A model generated the notes under the pieces. It did not search any database, was not told where the DNA came from, and saw only the letters and a list, made by a program, of their open reading frames with translations. A program made the translations under genes and the position numbers. From Candidatus Nitrohelix vancouverensis (GTDB taxonomy: Bacteria; Nitrospinota; Nitrospinia; Nitrospinales; VA-1), in assembly GCA_015698305.1 (NCBI GenBank), contig CP048620.1:248001-312000 (forward strand): a stretch of DNA of 64,000 nucleotides. Reading direction: 5' to 3'. This document shows positions 52,621-62,054 of this stretch, piece by piece (position 1 is the stretch's first letter; each line of letters starts with the position of its first letter).

Positions 52621-53925
52621 TCAAAGGAACGCCGAAAGCAGAGTCGCAATACCGAGAAAAGAAAAGAAACCCGCCACGTCGGTCACCGTGGTCAGGATGA
52701 TGGACGAGGCGGTCGCAGGGTCCTGCCCCAAACGCGTTAATATGATCGGGACTGAAGCGCCGGCAAAACCCGCCGCCACCATCGACAACACCATCGCCAT
52801 AGATATCACCGCCGCCAGCCCCAACGAACGGCTCCAGTAATACACGCCGATTCCGGTGGTTGCGGCGACTGCGACGCCGTTCAGGAAACCGACTCGAACT
52901 TCCTTGTACAACACCTGCTTCCACTGACGCGAACTGATTTCGCGCAGGGCCAGACCGCGCATTGTCACCGCCAGCGCCTGCGCCCCGGCGTTGCCCGACT
53001 GGCCCGCCACGACCGGCAACAAAACCGCAAGGGCTGTGAACTGTGAAATCAGCCCTTCAAACAATCCAACGACGGACGCGGCTAAAAACGCGGTGAGAAG
53101 ATTGATCTGCAACCAGGGCAAGCGTTTTCGAACGGCGAACACGGGGCCTGAAAGCGCGCGCTCGTCCTTGCTCACGCCGAACATTGTCTGGATGTCCACC
53201 GTCGCCTCTTCTTCCACAGCCTTCACCATCGCATCGTGTCGAATCACGCCCATCAATTGGCGGTCGATATTCAACACCGGCAGACCGCTGAGTTTGTACT
53301 CTTCGAGCTTCGCCACCACTTCTTCGCGCGGGTCCATCGGCGTCGCCACTGCTTTAAGCGGACGGCTGATCATGAGAATCTCAGAGCGCGCATCGGACAA
53401 AATCAAATCCTGCATCTCGACCTGGGAGACCAGCCGGTTGTTGGCGTCGATCACATACAAAATGCGCGTGGGCTTCGACTTGAGTTGACGGATACGCCGC
53501 AAGCATTGCTGAACGGTCATCGTCTCACGAAAACTGGGCACGCGCGTGTCCATAAAGCGTCCCGCCGAATCTTCGGGATAGTCCATCAACCTGCGTAATT
53601 CTTGCTGAAGAGAAGCGTCGGCGAGCGACATGCAATGCTCTTTTTCCGTATAATCCAGTTGACCCATCATTGTGACGATGCTTGCCAAATTAGCGCTCGC
53701 CAACACCGCGCGCGCCATCGGTTCTGGAAGGAGTACGATTATTTCAGCAGAAAAATCAGGCGTCATCCGCTCGATCAACGAAGCCGCCACCGCAGGGGGT
53801 TGCGACTTTAACAAAACAGTCGCATCCTCGGGAGTCATGTCTTCCAGACGACGCAGGGCCTCTTCCGGGTAGCGCTGAAAATAGCGCTGGTTCAAGGCTT
53901 GAATAACGGCGGTGGTGTCCGGCAT
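52621..53925 (-). CDS. mgtE: magnesium transporter MgtE
   Basis: The 434-residue protein has the MgtE order: N-domain (about 1-125), two CBS domains (about 130-250, VQQCLRRIRQLKSKPTRILY, then PMDPREEVVAKLEEYKLSGL), the plug helix and five membrane helices with VLLPVVAGQSGNAGAQALAV lining the Mg2+ pore. The cytoplasmic part senses Mg2+ and closes the channel when levels are high. Its ATG overlaps the stop of the gene upstream (TAATG). Confidence 0.93.
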   Translation of the reverse strand: MPDTTAVIQALNQRYFQRYPEEALRRLEDMTPEDATVLLKSQPPAVAASLIERMTPDFSAEIIVLLPEPMARAVLASANLASIVTMMGQLDYTEKEHCMSLADASLQQELRRLMDYPEDSAGRFMDTRVPSFRETMTVQQCLRRIRQLKSKPTRILYVIDANNRLVSQVEMQDLILSDARSEILMISRPLKAVATPMDPREEVVAKLEEYKLSGLPVLNIDRQLMGVIRHDAMVKAVEEEATVDIQTMFGVSKDERALSGPVFAVRKRLPWLQINLLTAFLAASVVGLFEGLISQFTALAVLLPVVAGQSGNAGAQALAVTMRGLALREISSRQWKQVLYKEVRVGFLNGVAVAATTGIGVYYWSRSLGLAAVISMAMVLSMVAAGFAGASVPIILTRLGQDPATASSIILTTVTDVAGFFSFLGIATLLSAFL

Positions 53926-54797
53926 TATCGTTCCTCCTGTGCCGCGTCGATTCTGGATGCGTCTTTCTCCGTGCGCGGTTGATTGGACAACCAGTCCACA
54001 ACCTGGATCATCCCCTCTAAAAATCCTTTGAAAATATCGCCAAACAAGGGCAATACCTTCACCGAATTCGCGCCCGACCCGTTAATCGACAGCGCCTTGT
54101 CGAGATTTCTCCAGGTGAGCGCGCCGACAAATTGCTGATTGTGGTTGACCACAGGCAAGGCGTCGAAACGCTCCCAGTCGTCCAGATCGCGAACCGATTG
54201 CAAATCCGCCCGATCCTGAATGCAATTAAACTCTGTGGTCATCAACTTGCCTACAGGAAGGTTGTTTCTGGCCAAAGCCAACTGCGAAAGACCGATCATA
54301 CCCGTCACCCCGCCCTGCGCGCCGATAACAAACAGTCCGTTTTCAAGGTCGCGCTCTTGTTGACGCAACCATCTCCGAGTATCGCCCACGCTCAAGGTTT
54401 CGCCAATTTCAATCGGGAAGGCATCCATCCAGGCGCCCACCGTGTCCGCTGGATATTGCGTCTGCTTACGGAAAGTATTTTTCCGGTTCGCTGGAAGCTC
54501 TGCCAACAGTCGATCGCGAGTCGAGCCTGCGATCAAACGCAAGGCCGCCGCCGCATCATCCGCGTTCATTTTCACTATGATCGCCGCCGCTGTGGAAGCG
54601 CGCATCGCCGCAAACAGGCGCGCCGCGCGATCAAAGGGCATGGGTTCAATCAAACCGGCGGCTAAGGCTGGAGGAATGGTTTGAAAAAATACCGCGCAGG
54701 TGTCTGGCGGCATGGATTCCAGAACAAGAGAAGCGTCGTGTGGATGATTTTTCAAAAAATCCAGTGTCAGTTCTGTAACTTCACTCATTTCCGACAT
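53925..54797 (-). CDS. stand-alone MgtE N-domain/CBS protein
   Basis: The 290-residue soluble protein has an MgtE N-domain (about 10-125, HDASLVLESMPPDTCAVFF and DDAAAALRLIAG) and a CBS pair (about 130-245, GETLSVGDTRRWLRQQ and FDALPVVNHNQQFVGALTW), then a short tail, and no membrane domain. It looks like the sensor half of MgtE made separately, encoded just before full mgtE with a 1-nt overlap and a 17-nt overlap with the MscS-like gene. Confidence 0.85.
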   Translation of the reverse strand: MSEMSEVTELTLDFLKNHPHDASLVLESMPPDTCAVFFQTIPPALAAGLIEPMPFDRAARLFAAMRASTAAAIIVKMNADDAAAALRLIAGSTRDRLLAELPANRKNTFRKQTQYPADTVGAWMDAFPIEIGETLSVGDTRRWLRQQERDLENGLFVIGAQGGVTGMIGLSQLALARNNLPVGKLMTTEFNCIQDRADLQSVRDLDDWERFDALPVVNHNQQFVGALTWRNLDKALSINGSGANSVKVLPLFGDIFKGFLEGMIQVVDWLSNQPRTEKDASRIDAAQEER

Positions 54798-55620
54798 CCT
54801 TTATATAAAGCAGGGTCGGTTGCGATTGAAACAATCGGGCGGGCACGGTTACGCGTCCTTCTTCAGTGGAAAGCACGACAGAGGTCGGCGTCCATTCAAG
54901 CACTGTTCCCTCGGTATCGCCGATACGGATTCTTTGTCCCAGAGGATAACGTTTCTGCTGTTCGTGTGAACCGATGAGATTACTTACCAAATCCCGCGCG
55001 CCCAAGGCCACCGCCGCAACAAAGCCGCCCAGAATCGTTCCCATCAACACCGAAACGATGACCACCAGAAAGGTGATGTCCATCGACATTTGATCCAGAC
55101 CGATCACCACCGCCGTGATGAGCACCGCGCCCTGCGCAAAAGCGGCAAAGAGACGCGAATTCTGAATCTGCGAAGAATCGAGCGCCGACGCGACCAGGTC
55201 GCGAGCCAGCGTGCTGACCAATATACCCACGAGGATGACCAGGCCGCCTGCGAACAAGGTCGGCACATAAGCGGCCAGGCGATTGAGCCAGATGGAGAAA
55301 GCTGTCATACCCAGCATCTGGGTCGCCAGACTGGCAAAGAACAGAATGGTCAGCCAAAAAACAATTTTGCTGAATAAATTAATGAAGGTTGGGGACAAGC
55401 GAAACCGGGCCAGTATTCCACCGCGAAAAATCCGCGCCAGCAGAACATTAACCCCCATCGTGAAACTGAGGCAAAAACTCTTGAGCAAGCGTGCGACTAG
55501 AACGCCCGCCAAAACGATCAACAACGAACCCAATAGATCGGGAGCAAAGTTCAAGAACAAGTCAAGCCACTGACTTGCCTGCACCTTCAATTGGTCGATC
55601 CAGGGGGACAAGGCGTCCAT
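54781..55620 (-). CDS. MscS-like small mechanosensitive channel
   Basis: The 279-residue protein has about four to five membrane segments and a conserved TM-helix motif (FSKIVFWLTILFFASLA, then VPTLFAGGLVILVGILVSTL), a pore-like GTILGGFVAAVALGARDLVS, and a short beta domain (IRIGDTEGTVLEWTPTSVVL). This matches the MscS superfamily. It heads an operon with the two MgtE-type genes and may release ions on osmotic downshift. Confidence 0.85.
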   Translation of the reverse strand: MDALSPWIDQLKVQASQWLDLFLNFAPDLLGSLLIVLAGVLVARLLKSFCLSFTMGVNVLLARIFRGGILARFRLSPTFINLFSKIVFWLTILFFASLATQMLGMTAFSIWLNRLAAYVPTLFAGGLVILVGILVSTLARDLVASALDSSQIQNSRLFAAFAQGAVLITAVVIGLDQMSMDITFLVVIVSVLMGTILGGFVAAVALGARDLVSNLIGSHEQQKRYPLGQRIRIGDTEGTVLEWTPTSVVLSTEEGRVTVPARLFQSQPTLLYIKDVGNE

Positions 55621-55742
55621 TGGGGAAACTCCTTCTTAGTGTTACATGTCAGTCGCGCGAAACAAACGGAGGGAATCTGGGTTTGCGCTTCGCATTCAGG
55701 CCCCTCAGCGAGAGGTTCCTGAAATGGAGGCGCCAGACATAT

Positions 55743-57641
55743 TCAATCGGAGACTTCTTCAATCCGCACCTCGACTCTCAATTTCTCGTTACCGCCTCCC
55801 TTGAAAATGGTTCCGCTGACCGGCGTGGCGTCCAGATAATTTCTCCCGCTCGCAACGCGGATATGATCCTGCTGAACCATACACCCGTTTGTCGGATCGA
55901 AACCGCGCCATCCTAGAAAAGGAAGATAGATTTCGGCCCATGCGTGAGACGCGTCGGACTGCAATTTATTCTCATAGGCCCCGCCTGTGTAGATATAACC
56001 GACGCGATAACGGGCTGGAATATTCAACAACCGGCAGAGACAAATGAACAGATTGGCGAAATCCTGACATACGCCCTGACGTGTTGAAAACACGTCAAAC
56101 GCCGTGGTCTCAAGAACCGTACTGCCTTGAACGTAAGAAAAATCCTGAAATATCTTTTTGTTGATATCCACCAAGCTGTCTACCAAATGGCCGTCGTTTC
56201 GTTGAACAAAACTCATGGCATAATCGGTCAACTGCCGCAATTGCGTTTCCGGTAACTCCGGCGGCAACAGATAGGGAAGCATCATCTGACGTTGCCAGGG
56301 CATCCATACAAGAGGAATCTGGGAACGACGCATGGTGGGGCGGTGGTCGTCCGGCGGGCAGGCATAGACCTTGACCCGACTCTTCATTTTAATCTGCAAT
56401 TGCTTGTAGGGATTTGTGATGTCGTAATAGATGGATTGGTTATTGAACACATCCTCAAACTGCAGTAGCTCGCCGTCAACCGAAAGCCCCAGCGTCGCCT
56501 GCACCACTTCCTGAATTGAATCTTCCACAGGTTGCAAGCGGAATGTGTGCGAACTGTGCTCAACCGGCGTTGAATACTTGTAATCGGTGAGATGAGAAAT
56601 ATCATAATACCGGTAATTCAGCGGCGCGCCGTCCATATCATGCGTGACGGACTTGATATTGATCGTGTTCAAAAAATGCGACATTTCGGAAAGGTCATCT
56701 GCAGTCATCATTCCCGCTCCTGCCTGCGATTGCTCCTGTTGCTGGGAAACGAAACGTTCCGGCGCTTTCTCCTCCTCCTGCGCATTCGCAGAGACAGGCT
56801 CTTCAACGACGGCAGATGGCGAGGCAACATAGGGGAGCGCACCTTCAGGGAGACTGTCCCAGTAAATTGCGCCGCGACGAACGATTAACAAACGGCCCGG
56901 CTCCATGGCCTGAAATTCCGAATCCTCAAATTGAAACGACGTCACCATGAACACGGTGCGCAAGGAATCGCGCGGATCCTCCAAATTGAGAGACACCAGT
57001 TCGGATTCAAATAAAGGCAGTTTTTCCGAGGGCAAGGCCCGGTGATAAAACAAATCGCGTTTGGAATTTTTTCCGTGATAGATCGCCATGCTTCTACCGT
57101 CGCTGATAACGAAATCAGCCGATCCAAGCGCATCCAGACGCTCCAGCCATGCTAAAAGAATCGCTCCATTGATATCCGCCAGACCCTTCGACGAAGCCGC
57201 CATGAACTGGCCCAGCAAAAAACAGAAGGCCAACTCTGAATCGGTTTTCCCGACAGGCTCTAAAAGACCGGAAGGATCGCTGTACATTTCGCTCAGAGCT
57301 TCGTAATCCAGTTGGCCGTTGTGCAGAAATAACCAGTCGTAGCCGCCGAAACTTCGCCGGAACGGTTGCGTGTCGTGCTGGGTGTATTGTTTCCCCGCGC
57401 CCTTGATCTTGCACATGAAGTTCGTCGAGCGAAAGCGGGCGCCATCCTGAAGGGCATTCAATAAAGTCTGAGAATCCTTCGCCATAGCATCCTTCACAAT
57501 CGACGCGCCATAATCGTCGTTTGGATACCAGCCAAAACCCCAGCCAGGAATCTTCATCGCTTTAGAATGATCTCCATCTTTCAAGGTAATGGAGGGCGAC
57601 CCCATGCAATCAAAATTCAGAGCTAATATTTCACCGTACAT
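55743..57641 (-). CDS. GATase-II-like domain fused to a transglutaminase-like domain
   Basis: The 632-residue protein has a class II glutamine amidotransferase-like N-terminal part (about 1-270, with FGWYPNDDYGAS, STNFMCKIKGAG, WLFLHNGQLDYE and GKTDSELAFCFLLGQF) and a transglutaminase-like C-terminal part (about 340-632) with Cys in QGVCQDFAN, His in SHAWAEIYLP and Asp in GFDPTNG. The N-terminal catalytic Cys2 of the GATase family is Tyr here (MYGEILAL), so this domain should not hydrolyse glutamine in the usual way. It is divergent from the DUF2126 gene and part of the same cluster. Confidence 0.88.
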   Translation of the reverse strand: MYGEILALNFDCMGSPSITLKDGDHSKAMKIPGWGFGWYPNDDYGASIVKDAMAKDSQTLLNALQDGARFRSTNFMCKIKGAGKQYTQHDTQPFRRSFGGYDWLFLHNGQLDYEALSEMYSDPSGLLEPVGKTDSELAFCFLLGQFMAASSKGLADINGAILLAWLERLDALGSADFVISDGRSMAIYHGKNSKRDLFYHRALPSEKLPLFESELVSLNLEDPRDSLRTVFMVTSFQFEDSEFQAMEPGRLLIVRRGAIYWDSLPEGALPYVASPSAVVEEPVSANAQEEEKAPERFVSQQQEQSQAGAGMMTADDLSEMSHFLNTINIKSVTHDMDGAPLNYRYYDISHLTDYKYSTPVEHSSHTFRLQPVEDSIQEVVQATLGLSVDGELLQFEDVFNNQSIYYDITNPYKQLQIKMKSRVKVYACPPDDHRPTMRRSQIPLVWMPWQRQMMLPYLLPPELPETQLRQLTDYAMSFVQRNDGHLVDSLVDINKKIFQDFSYVQGSTVLETTAFDVFSTRQGVCQDFANLFICLCRLLNIPARYRVGYIYTGGAYENKLQSDASHAWAEIYLPFLGWRGFDPTNGCMVQQDHIRVASGRNYLDATPVSGTIFKGGGNEKLRVEVRIEEVSD

Positions 57642-57758
57642 CTTCCGCCTCGGATCGACTGTTAATATTTAAACCTTTTAATGACTAACATACTCTATAA
57701 TACACGATACAATGCGATGTCATTAAAAATAGCAATCTAATTTGCCCACACACATACT

Positions 57759-60700
57759 ATGACTGTAAGAGTTGCCCTGCACCACCTGACTAAATATACC
57801 TATGACCGTCCCATTCAGCTAGGCCCGCAAATCATTCGCCTCAGGCCCGCGCCGCACACGCGCGCGACGGTGCCGTCCTATTCGCTGAAAATCTTTCCGG
57901 AAAAGTATTTTATCAACTGGCACCAGGACCCGTTTGGCAATCACCTTGCGCGTCTTGTATTCCTTGAGAAAACGCAGGAATTCTCCATCCAGGTTGATTT
58001 GATTAGCGAAATCCATATTTTTAATCCCTTCGATTTTTTTCTCGAAGAAAGCGCGACCACCTTTCCGTTTCGCTACGAAGCCTGGCTGGCCGAGGAACTG
58101 ATTCCCTACCTGGAGATCAAGGAAAAGGGAACGCTACTCCAGAAGTTCATGAAAACCTTGCCGACGGAAGAACAGAATACCATTGATTTTCTGGTCGCCG
58201 TCAACCAGGCCATAAGCCAATATCTGAAGTACGTCATCCGACTGGACCCCGGAGTTCAAACTTGCGAAGAAACCCTGCAACTGAAACAAGGCTCTTGCCG
58301 CGACATGGCCTGGCTCCTGTGCCAGATCATGCGTCATCTCGGTTTGGCGACGCGCTTTGCATCAGGCTATCTGATCCAACTCAAACCGGATCAAAAAGCC
58401 CTCGACGGTCCTTCAGGAGCCGCAGAAGATTTTACTGATCTGCATGCATGGACCGAGGTGTACCTCCCCGGAGCCGGCTGGATCGGGCTGGACCCGACTT
58501 CAGGACTGCTCACTGGAGAAGGTCATATCCCGCTGTGTTGCACGCCCAACCCTTCCAGCTCCGCCCCCATATCCGGCGCTCTGGAAGCTTGCGAATCCAA
58601 ATTGCTCCACGAAATGACCGTTGAGCGCATCCACGAAGACCGCCGCGTTTCCAAACCCTTCACCGACGACGAATGGGGGGATATGGATCGGCTCGGCGAG
58701 CAGGTGGACGATGATATAAAACAACTCGGCTTCAAATTGACAATGGGAGGGGAACCGACCTTCGTCTCCATCGACGACCGGGAACATGAGGAGTGGAAAA
58801 CCGCCGCCTTCGGACCGCGCAAACGAACCTTGGGCAATGAACTGTTACTGCGCTTGAAACGACGCTTTGCTCCCGGCGCCCTGTTACATTATGGCCAGGG
58901 CAAATGGTATCCCGGCGAACCCTTGCCGCGCTGGTCCCTCGGTTGTTACTGGAGAAAAGACGGCGAACCCATCTGGAAAAAAGAAGGTCTGCTGGCAGAC
59001 ATTGATAAAAGCCAGGCTCATACACTTGACACCGCGAAACGCTTTACAGAAGAGTTTGCCAAGGCTCTGGGCATACCCGCGCAATTTGCGATGCCCGCGC
59101 ACGAAGACTCTCCTTATTATCTCTGGCAGGAACAGAAGCTCCCTCAGGAAGGAGAAATTCTTAAAGCCGATCTCTTCGAAACCATCGAACGCAAACGATT
59201 GCAGGCGTTGCTGGAAAAAAACCTCAACGATCCGGTCGGCTTCGTTCTGCCGCTTCATTATTCCACGACTGAGAATCGCTGGATCAGCAATGAATGGCGT
59301 TTTCGCACAAAACGTTTGATTTTGATACCCGGCGATTCGCCCGTGGGCCTGCGTCTTCCGCTCAACAGCCTGCCCTTTTACAGCGAAGCCAACCGGGAAT
59401 TGCACAGCGAACCCAGCCACTTTCAGGAACAAACGCAATTGCCTTCGTGGAATGCGTTGAACCAGATCGTCAAACAGAATCTGCAAAGCGAACCCACAGG
59501 CCCCGGGCACCCGCTTCCAGGCTTGATTCGCACTGCGATCTGCGTGGAAGTGCGCAACGAAACCTTGCACGTCTTTTTGCCGCCGATCAAGTACCTCGAT
59601 CAATTCCTCGATCTGATCGCTTCCATTGAAACCGTGGCGGACCGCTTGAAAACTCCGGTCGTACTTGAAGGTTATGAACCGCCCAGCGATACGCGCATCC
59701 AGAACTTCAAGGTCACGCCCGACCCCGGCGTTCTGGAAGTGAACGTTCAACCTGCGGAAAGCTGGAAGGAACTGGTTAAAATCAACGAAACGGTTTTTGA
59801 AGAAGCGCGGGAGAACCGACTCACCTCTGAAAAATTCCTGATCGACGGACGACGCGTCGGCACCGGCGGCGGCAACCATTTTGTCATGGGCGGGCCGACC
59901 CCTGGCGACAGCCCTTTCCTGTTGCGCCCGGATCTGTTGCGAAGCTTTCTATGCTTTTGGCAGAACCATCCTTCGTTATCGTATTTATTTTCTTCGATTT
60001 TTATTGGACCGACGAGTCAATCTCCGCGCATCGATGAAGCGCGTATGGAATCGCTCTACGCGCTGGAAGTCGCCTTCCAGAAAATTCCCAAGGAAGGTCC
60101 GATTCCTCACTGGCTTGTCGACCGCCTGTTCCGCAATATTCTCACAGACCTGACCGGGAACACGCATCGCACCGAGTTTTGTATTGATAAATTGTACAGC
60201 CCCGACGGCGAACGGGGACGACTGGGACTGGTCGAACTGCGCGGCTTTGAAATGACGCCGCACCCAAGGATGAATTTATTGCAAGCCCTGCTCCTGCGCA
60301 CCTGCGTGGCGCATTTCTGCAAAAACCCTTACTGGGAACCGTTGACGCGCTGGGGCACGCGGCTTCACGACCGCTTCATGTTGCCGCATTTTATCTGGGA
60401 AGATTTTAAAAGCGTCATCCACGAGCTCAAATCTGGCGGCTATCCGATCCAAACCGACTGGTTTCTTCCTTCACTGGAGTTCCGTTTTCCGCAATACGGA
60501 ACGCTTCAAGTAGGACAAGTCAATCTGGAATTACGCGCCGCACTGGAGCCCTGGATTGTTCTGGGCGAGGAAATGTATCAGGGATCGGTGAGTCGTTCGG
60601 TGGATTCTTCGGTCGAGCGCTTGCAGGTCAAAGTGAAAGGCCTCAAGGAATCCCGACAAATCCTGACTTGCAACGGGCGTCGTGTTCCCATGGCGCAGAC

Positions 60701-61031
60701 GGATGAAAGCGGCGTCTTTGTAGGCGGCGTGCGTTTCAAGGCATGGGGGCCGCCTTCCAGTTTGCACCCAACCGTTCCAGTCCACACGCCTTTGATATTC
60801 GATATTCTCGACACCCGGCATGGACGCTCTCTTGGAGGTTGCACCTATCATGCAAGCCATCCCGGCGGGCGCAACTACGAAACCCTGCCGGTCAACGAAA
60901 ACGAGGCGGAGGGTCGACTGTTATCGCGCTTTGAAGCCATGGGACATTACAAGGAATCCATGCCGACTCCGCCGATGGAAAACAATCCCGACTTCCCGAA
61001 CACGCTGGATTTATGCAGAGATAACGACTGA
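57759..61031 (+). CDS. transglutaminase-like domain fused to DUF2126 putative amidoligase
   Basis: The 1090-residue protein begins with a transglutaminase-like domain (residues about 1-260: MTVRVALHHLTKYTYDRP, Cys near 180 in QGSCRDMAW, His in LHAWTEVYLP, Asp in GLDPTSGL). DUF2126, a putative amidoligase of the glutamine-synthetase-like COOH-NH2 ligase group, fills the rest (about 305-1090, with FKLTMGGEPTFVSIDDREHE, GNHFVMGG and RGFEMTPHPRM). It probably makes or cuts amide bonds in a peptide or cell-wall-like metabolite. It is convergent with the alpha-E gene, 5 nt apart. Confidence 0.9.
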   Translation: MTVRVALHHLTKYTYDRPIQLGPQIIRLRPAPHTRATVPSYSLKIFPEKYFINWHQDPFGNHLARLVFLEKTQEFSIQVDLISEIHIFNPFDFFLEESATTFPFRYEAWLAEELIPYLEIKEKGTLLQKFMKTLPTEEQNTIDFLVAVNQAISQYLKYVIRLDPGVQTCEETLQLKQGSCRDMAWLLCQIMRHLGLATRFASGYLIQLKPDQKALDGPSGAAEDFTDLHAWTEVYLPGAGWIGLDPTSGLLTGEGHIPLCCTPNPSSSAPISGALEACESKLLHEMTVERIHEDRRVSKPFTDDEWGDMDRLGEQVDDDIKQLGFKLTMGGEPTFVSIDDREHEEWKTAAFGPRKRTLGNELLLRLKRRFAPGALLHYGQGKWYPGEPLPRWSLGCYWRKDGEPIWKKEGLLADIDKSQAHTLDTAKRFTEEFAKALGIPAQFAMPAHEDSPYYLWQEQKLPQEGEILKADLFETIERKRLQALLEKNLNDPVGFVLPLHYSTTENRWISNEWRFRTKRLILIPGDSPVGLRLPLNSLPFYSEANRELHSEPSHFQEQTQLPSWNALNQIVKQNLQSEPTGPGHPLPGLIRTAICVEVRNETLHVFLPPIKYLDQFLDLIASIETVADRLKTPVVLEGYEPPSDTRIQNFKVTPDPGVLEVNVQPAESWKELVKINETVFEEARENRLTSEKFLIDGRRVGTGGGNHFVMGGPTPGDSPFLLRPDLLRSFLCFWQNHPSLSYLFSSIFIGPTSQSPRIDEARMESLYALEVAFQKIPKEGPIPHWLVDRLFRNILTDLTGNTHRTEFCIDKLYSPDGERGRLGLVELRGFEMTPHPRMNLLQALLLRTCVAHFCKNPYWEPLTRWGTRLHDRFMLPHFIWEDFKSVIHELKSGGYPIQTDWFLPSLEFRFPQYGTLQVGQVNLELRAALEPWIVLGEEMYQGSVSRSVDSSVERLQVKVKGLKESRQILTCNGRRVPMAQTDESGVFVGGVRFKAWGPPSSLHPTVPVHTPLIFDILDTRHGRSLGGCTYHASHPGGRNYETLPVNENEAEGRLLSRFEAMGHYKESMPTPPMENNPDFPNTLDLCRDND

Positions 61032-61036
61032 CGGCG

Positions 61037-62035
61037 CTAGCCTTGCCACTGGTTCTGGTAACCGTAATGCGTGGCGTCCGTCACTTTCTTGATGGCGAAG
61101 AAGTTTTCATGGATCGCTTCATCAAGGTGATTCAGGTCAGATTGCACCCCATCCAAAAATCCATGCAAACCGATGGACATGGCCTCGCTCACGTTTGAGT
61201 AGTTGAGCTTGCCTGCCAGTTTGCCGAACTGACGTTCCAGTTCATTATTGGAAGTGCGGGTGGGGCCGCCCATGATATTGAACAGGGACTGTTCCGCGTG
61301 GTTGACGCTATAAAGAATGGATCGCGGAAATTCACGGTCGAATACAAGAAAATCGACAATATTCTCCGGGCTGATGAGATTGAAACGCTTTCGGTACATT
61401 TCAAATGAGCTGGTTGATTTGAGCAAGGCCGACCATTGCACATTATCCATAGAAGACCCGACATAGTCGAGTTGTGGAAGAATGATGAAATACTTCACGT
61501 CCAGAATTCTCGACGTTTTATCAGCCCGCTCCAGATATCTGCCCAATTGCGCAAAATGCCAACCCTCGCCACGCGACATGGTGGTGTAGGCGATCCCCAT
61601 AATGAGGTGGCTGGTCATTTTAATATCCGAATAAAATTTATGCGGGTTTTTGAACGCTTTAAAGCTGGTGCCCATACCCGCCACTTCAAGATACAGCCGA
61701 TTGATCATTTCCCAGATTTCGGATGGGATCACTTCTCTGACGGAACGCGCATTCTCACGCGCGGCGGTCAAACAGGATTTGATCGAATGCGGGTAGGCGC
61801 TGTCGAAAGTATGAAAAAACATGACATTCTCCCGCGTCGGCGCACCCAGCTTCTCAGTAAAATAATCACCGTCGCCGGTGATGTCCACGAGCGGTTTCCA
61901 CGCCGCCGGATCTTCCCTCAATGAGGGCAGGTCCAGAATCATATGCAACTGGGTTTCAATCAAACGAGCGATGTTCTCCGCCCGTTCCAAATAGCGGTTC
62001 ATCCAGAATATAGAATTGGCAACTCGACTTAACAT
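61037..62035 (-). CDS. alpha-E domain protein
   Basis: The start is set at the ATG at 62035, where the family's MLSRVANSIFWMNRYLERAE begins; 66 nt further up another in-frame ATG overlaps the ATP-grasp gene. The 332-residue, almost all-helical protein is the alpha-E (DUF403) family. It always travels with circularly permuted ATP-grasp and transglutaminase genes. Its activity is unknown; a scaffold or carrier role has been suggested. Confidence 0.92.
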   Translation of the reverse strand: MLSRVANSIFWMNRYLERAENIARLIETQLHMILDLPSLREDPAAWKPLVDITGDGDYFTEKLGAPTRENVMFFHTFDSAYPHSIKSCLTAARENARSVREVIPSEIWEMINRLYLEVAGMGTSFKAFKNPHKFYSDIKMTSHLIMGIAYTTMSRGEGWHFAQLGRYLERADKTSRILDVKYFIILPQLDYVGSSMDNVQWSALLKSTSSFEMYRKRFNLISPENIVDFLVFDREFPRSILYSVNHAEQSLFNIMGGPTRTSNNELERQFGKLAGKLNYSNVSEAMSIGLHGFLDGVQSDLNHLDEAIHENFFAIKKVTDATHYGYQNQWQG

Positions 62036-62054
62036 AATTTTAGCCTGTGTGATC

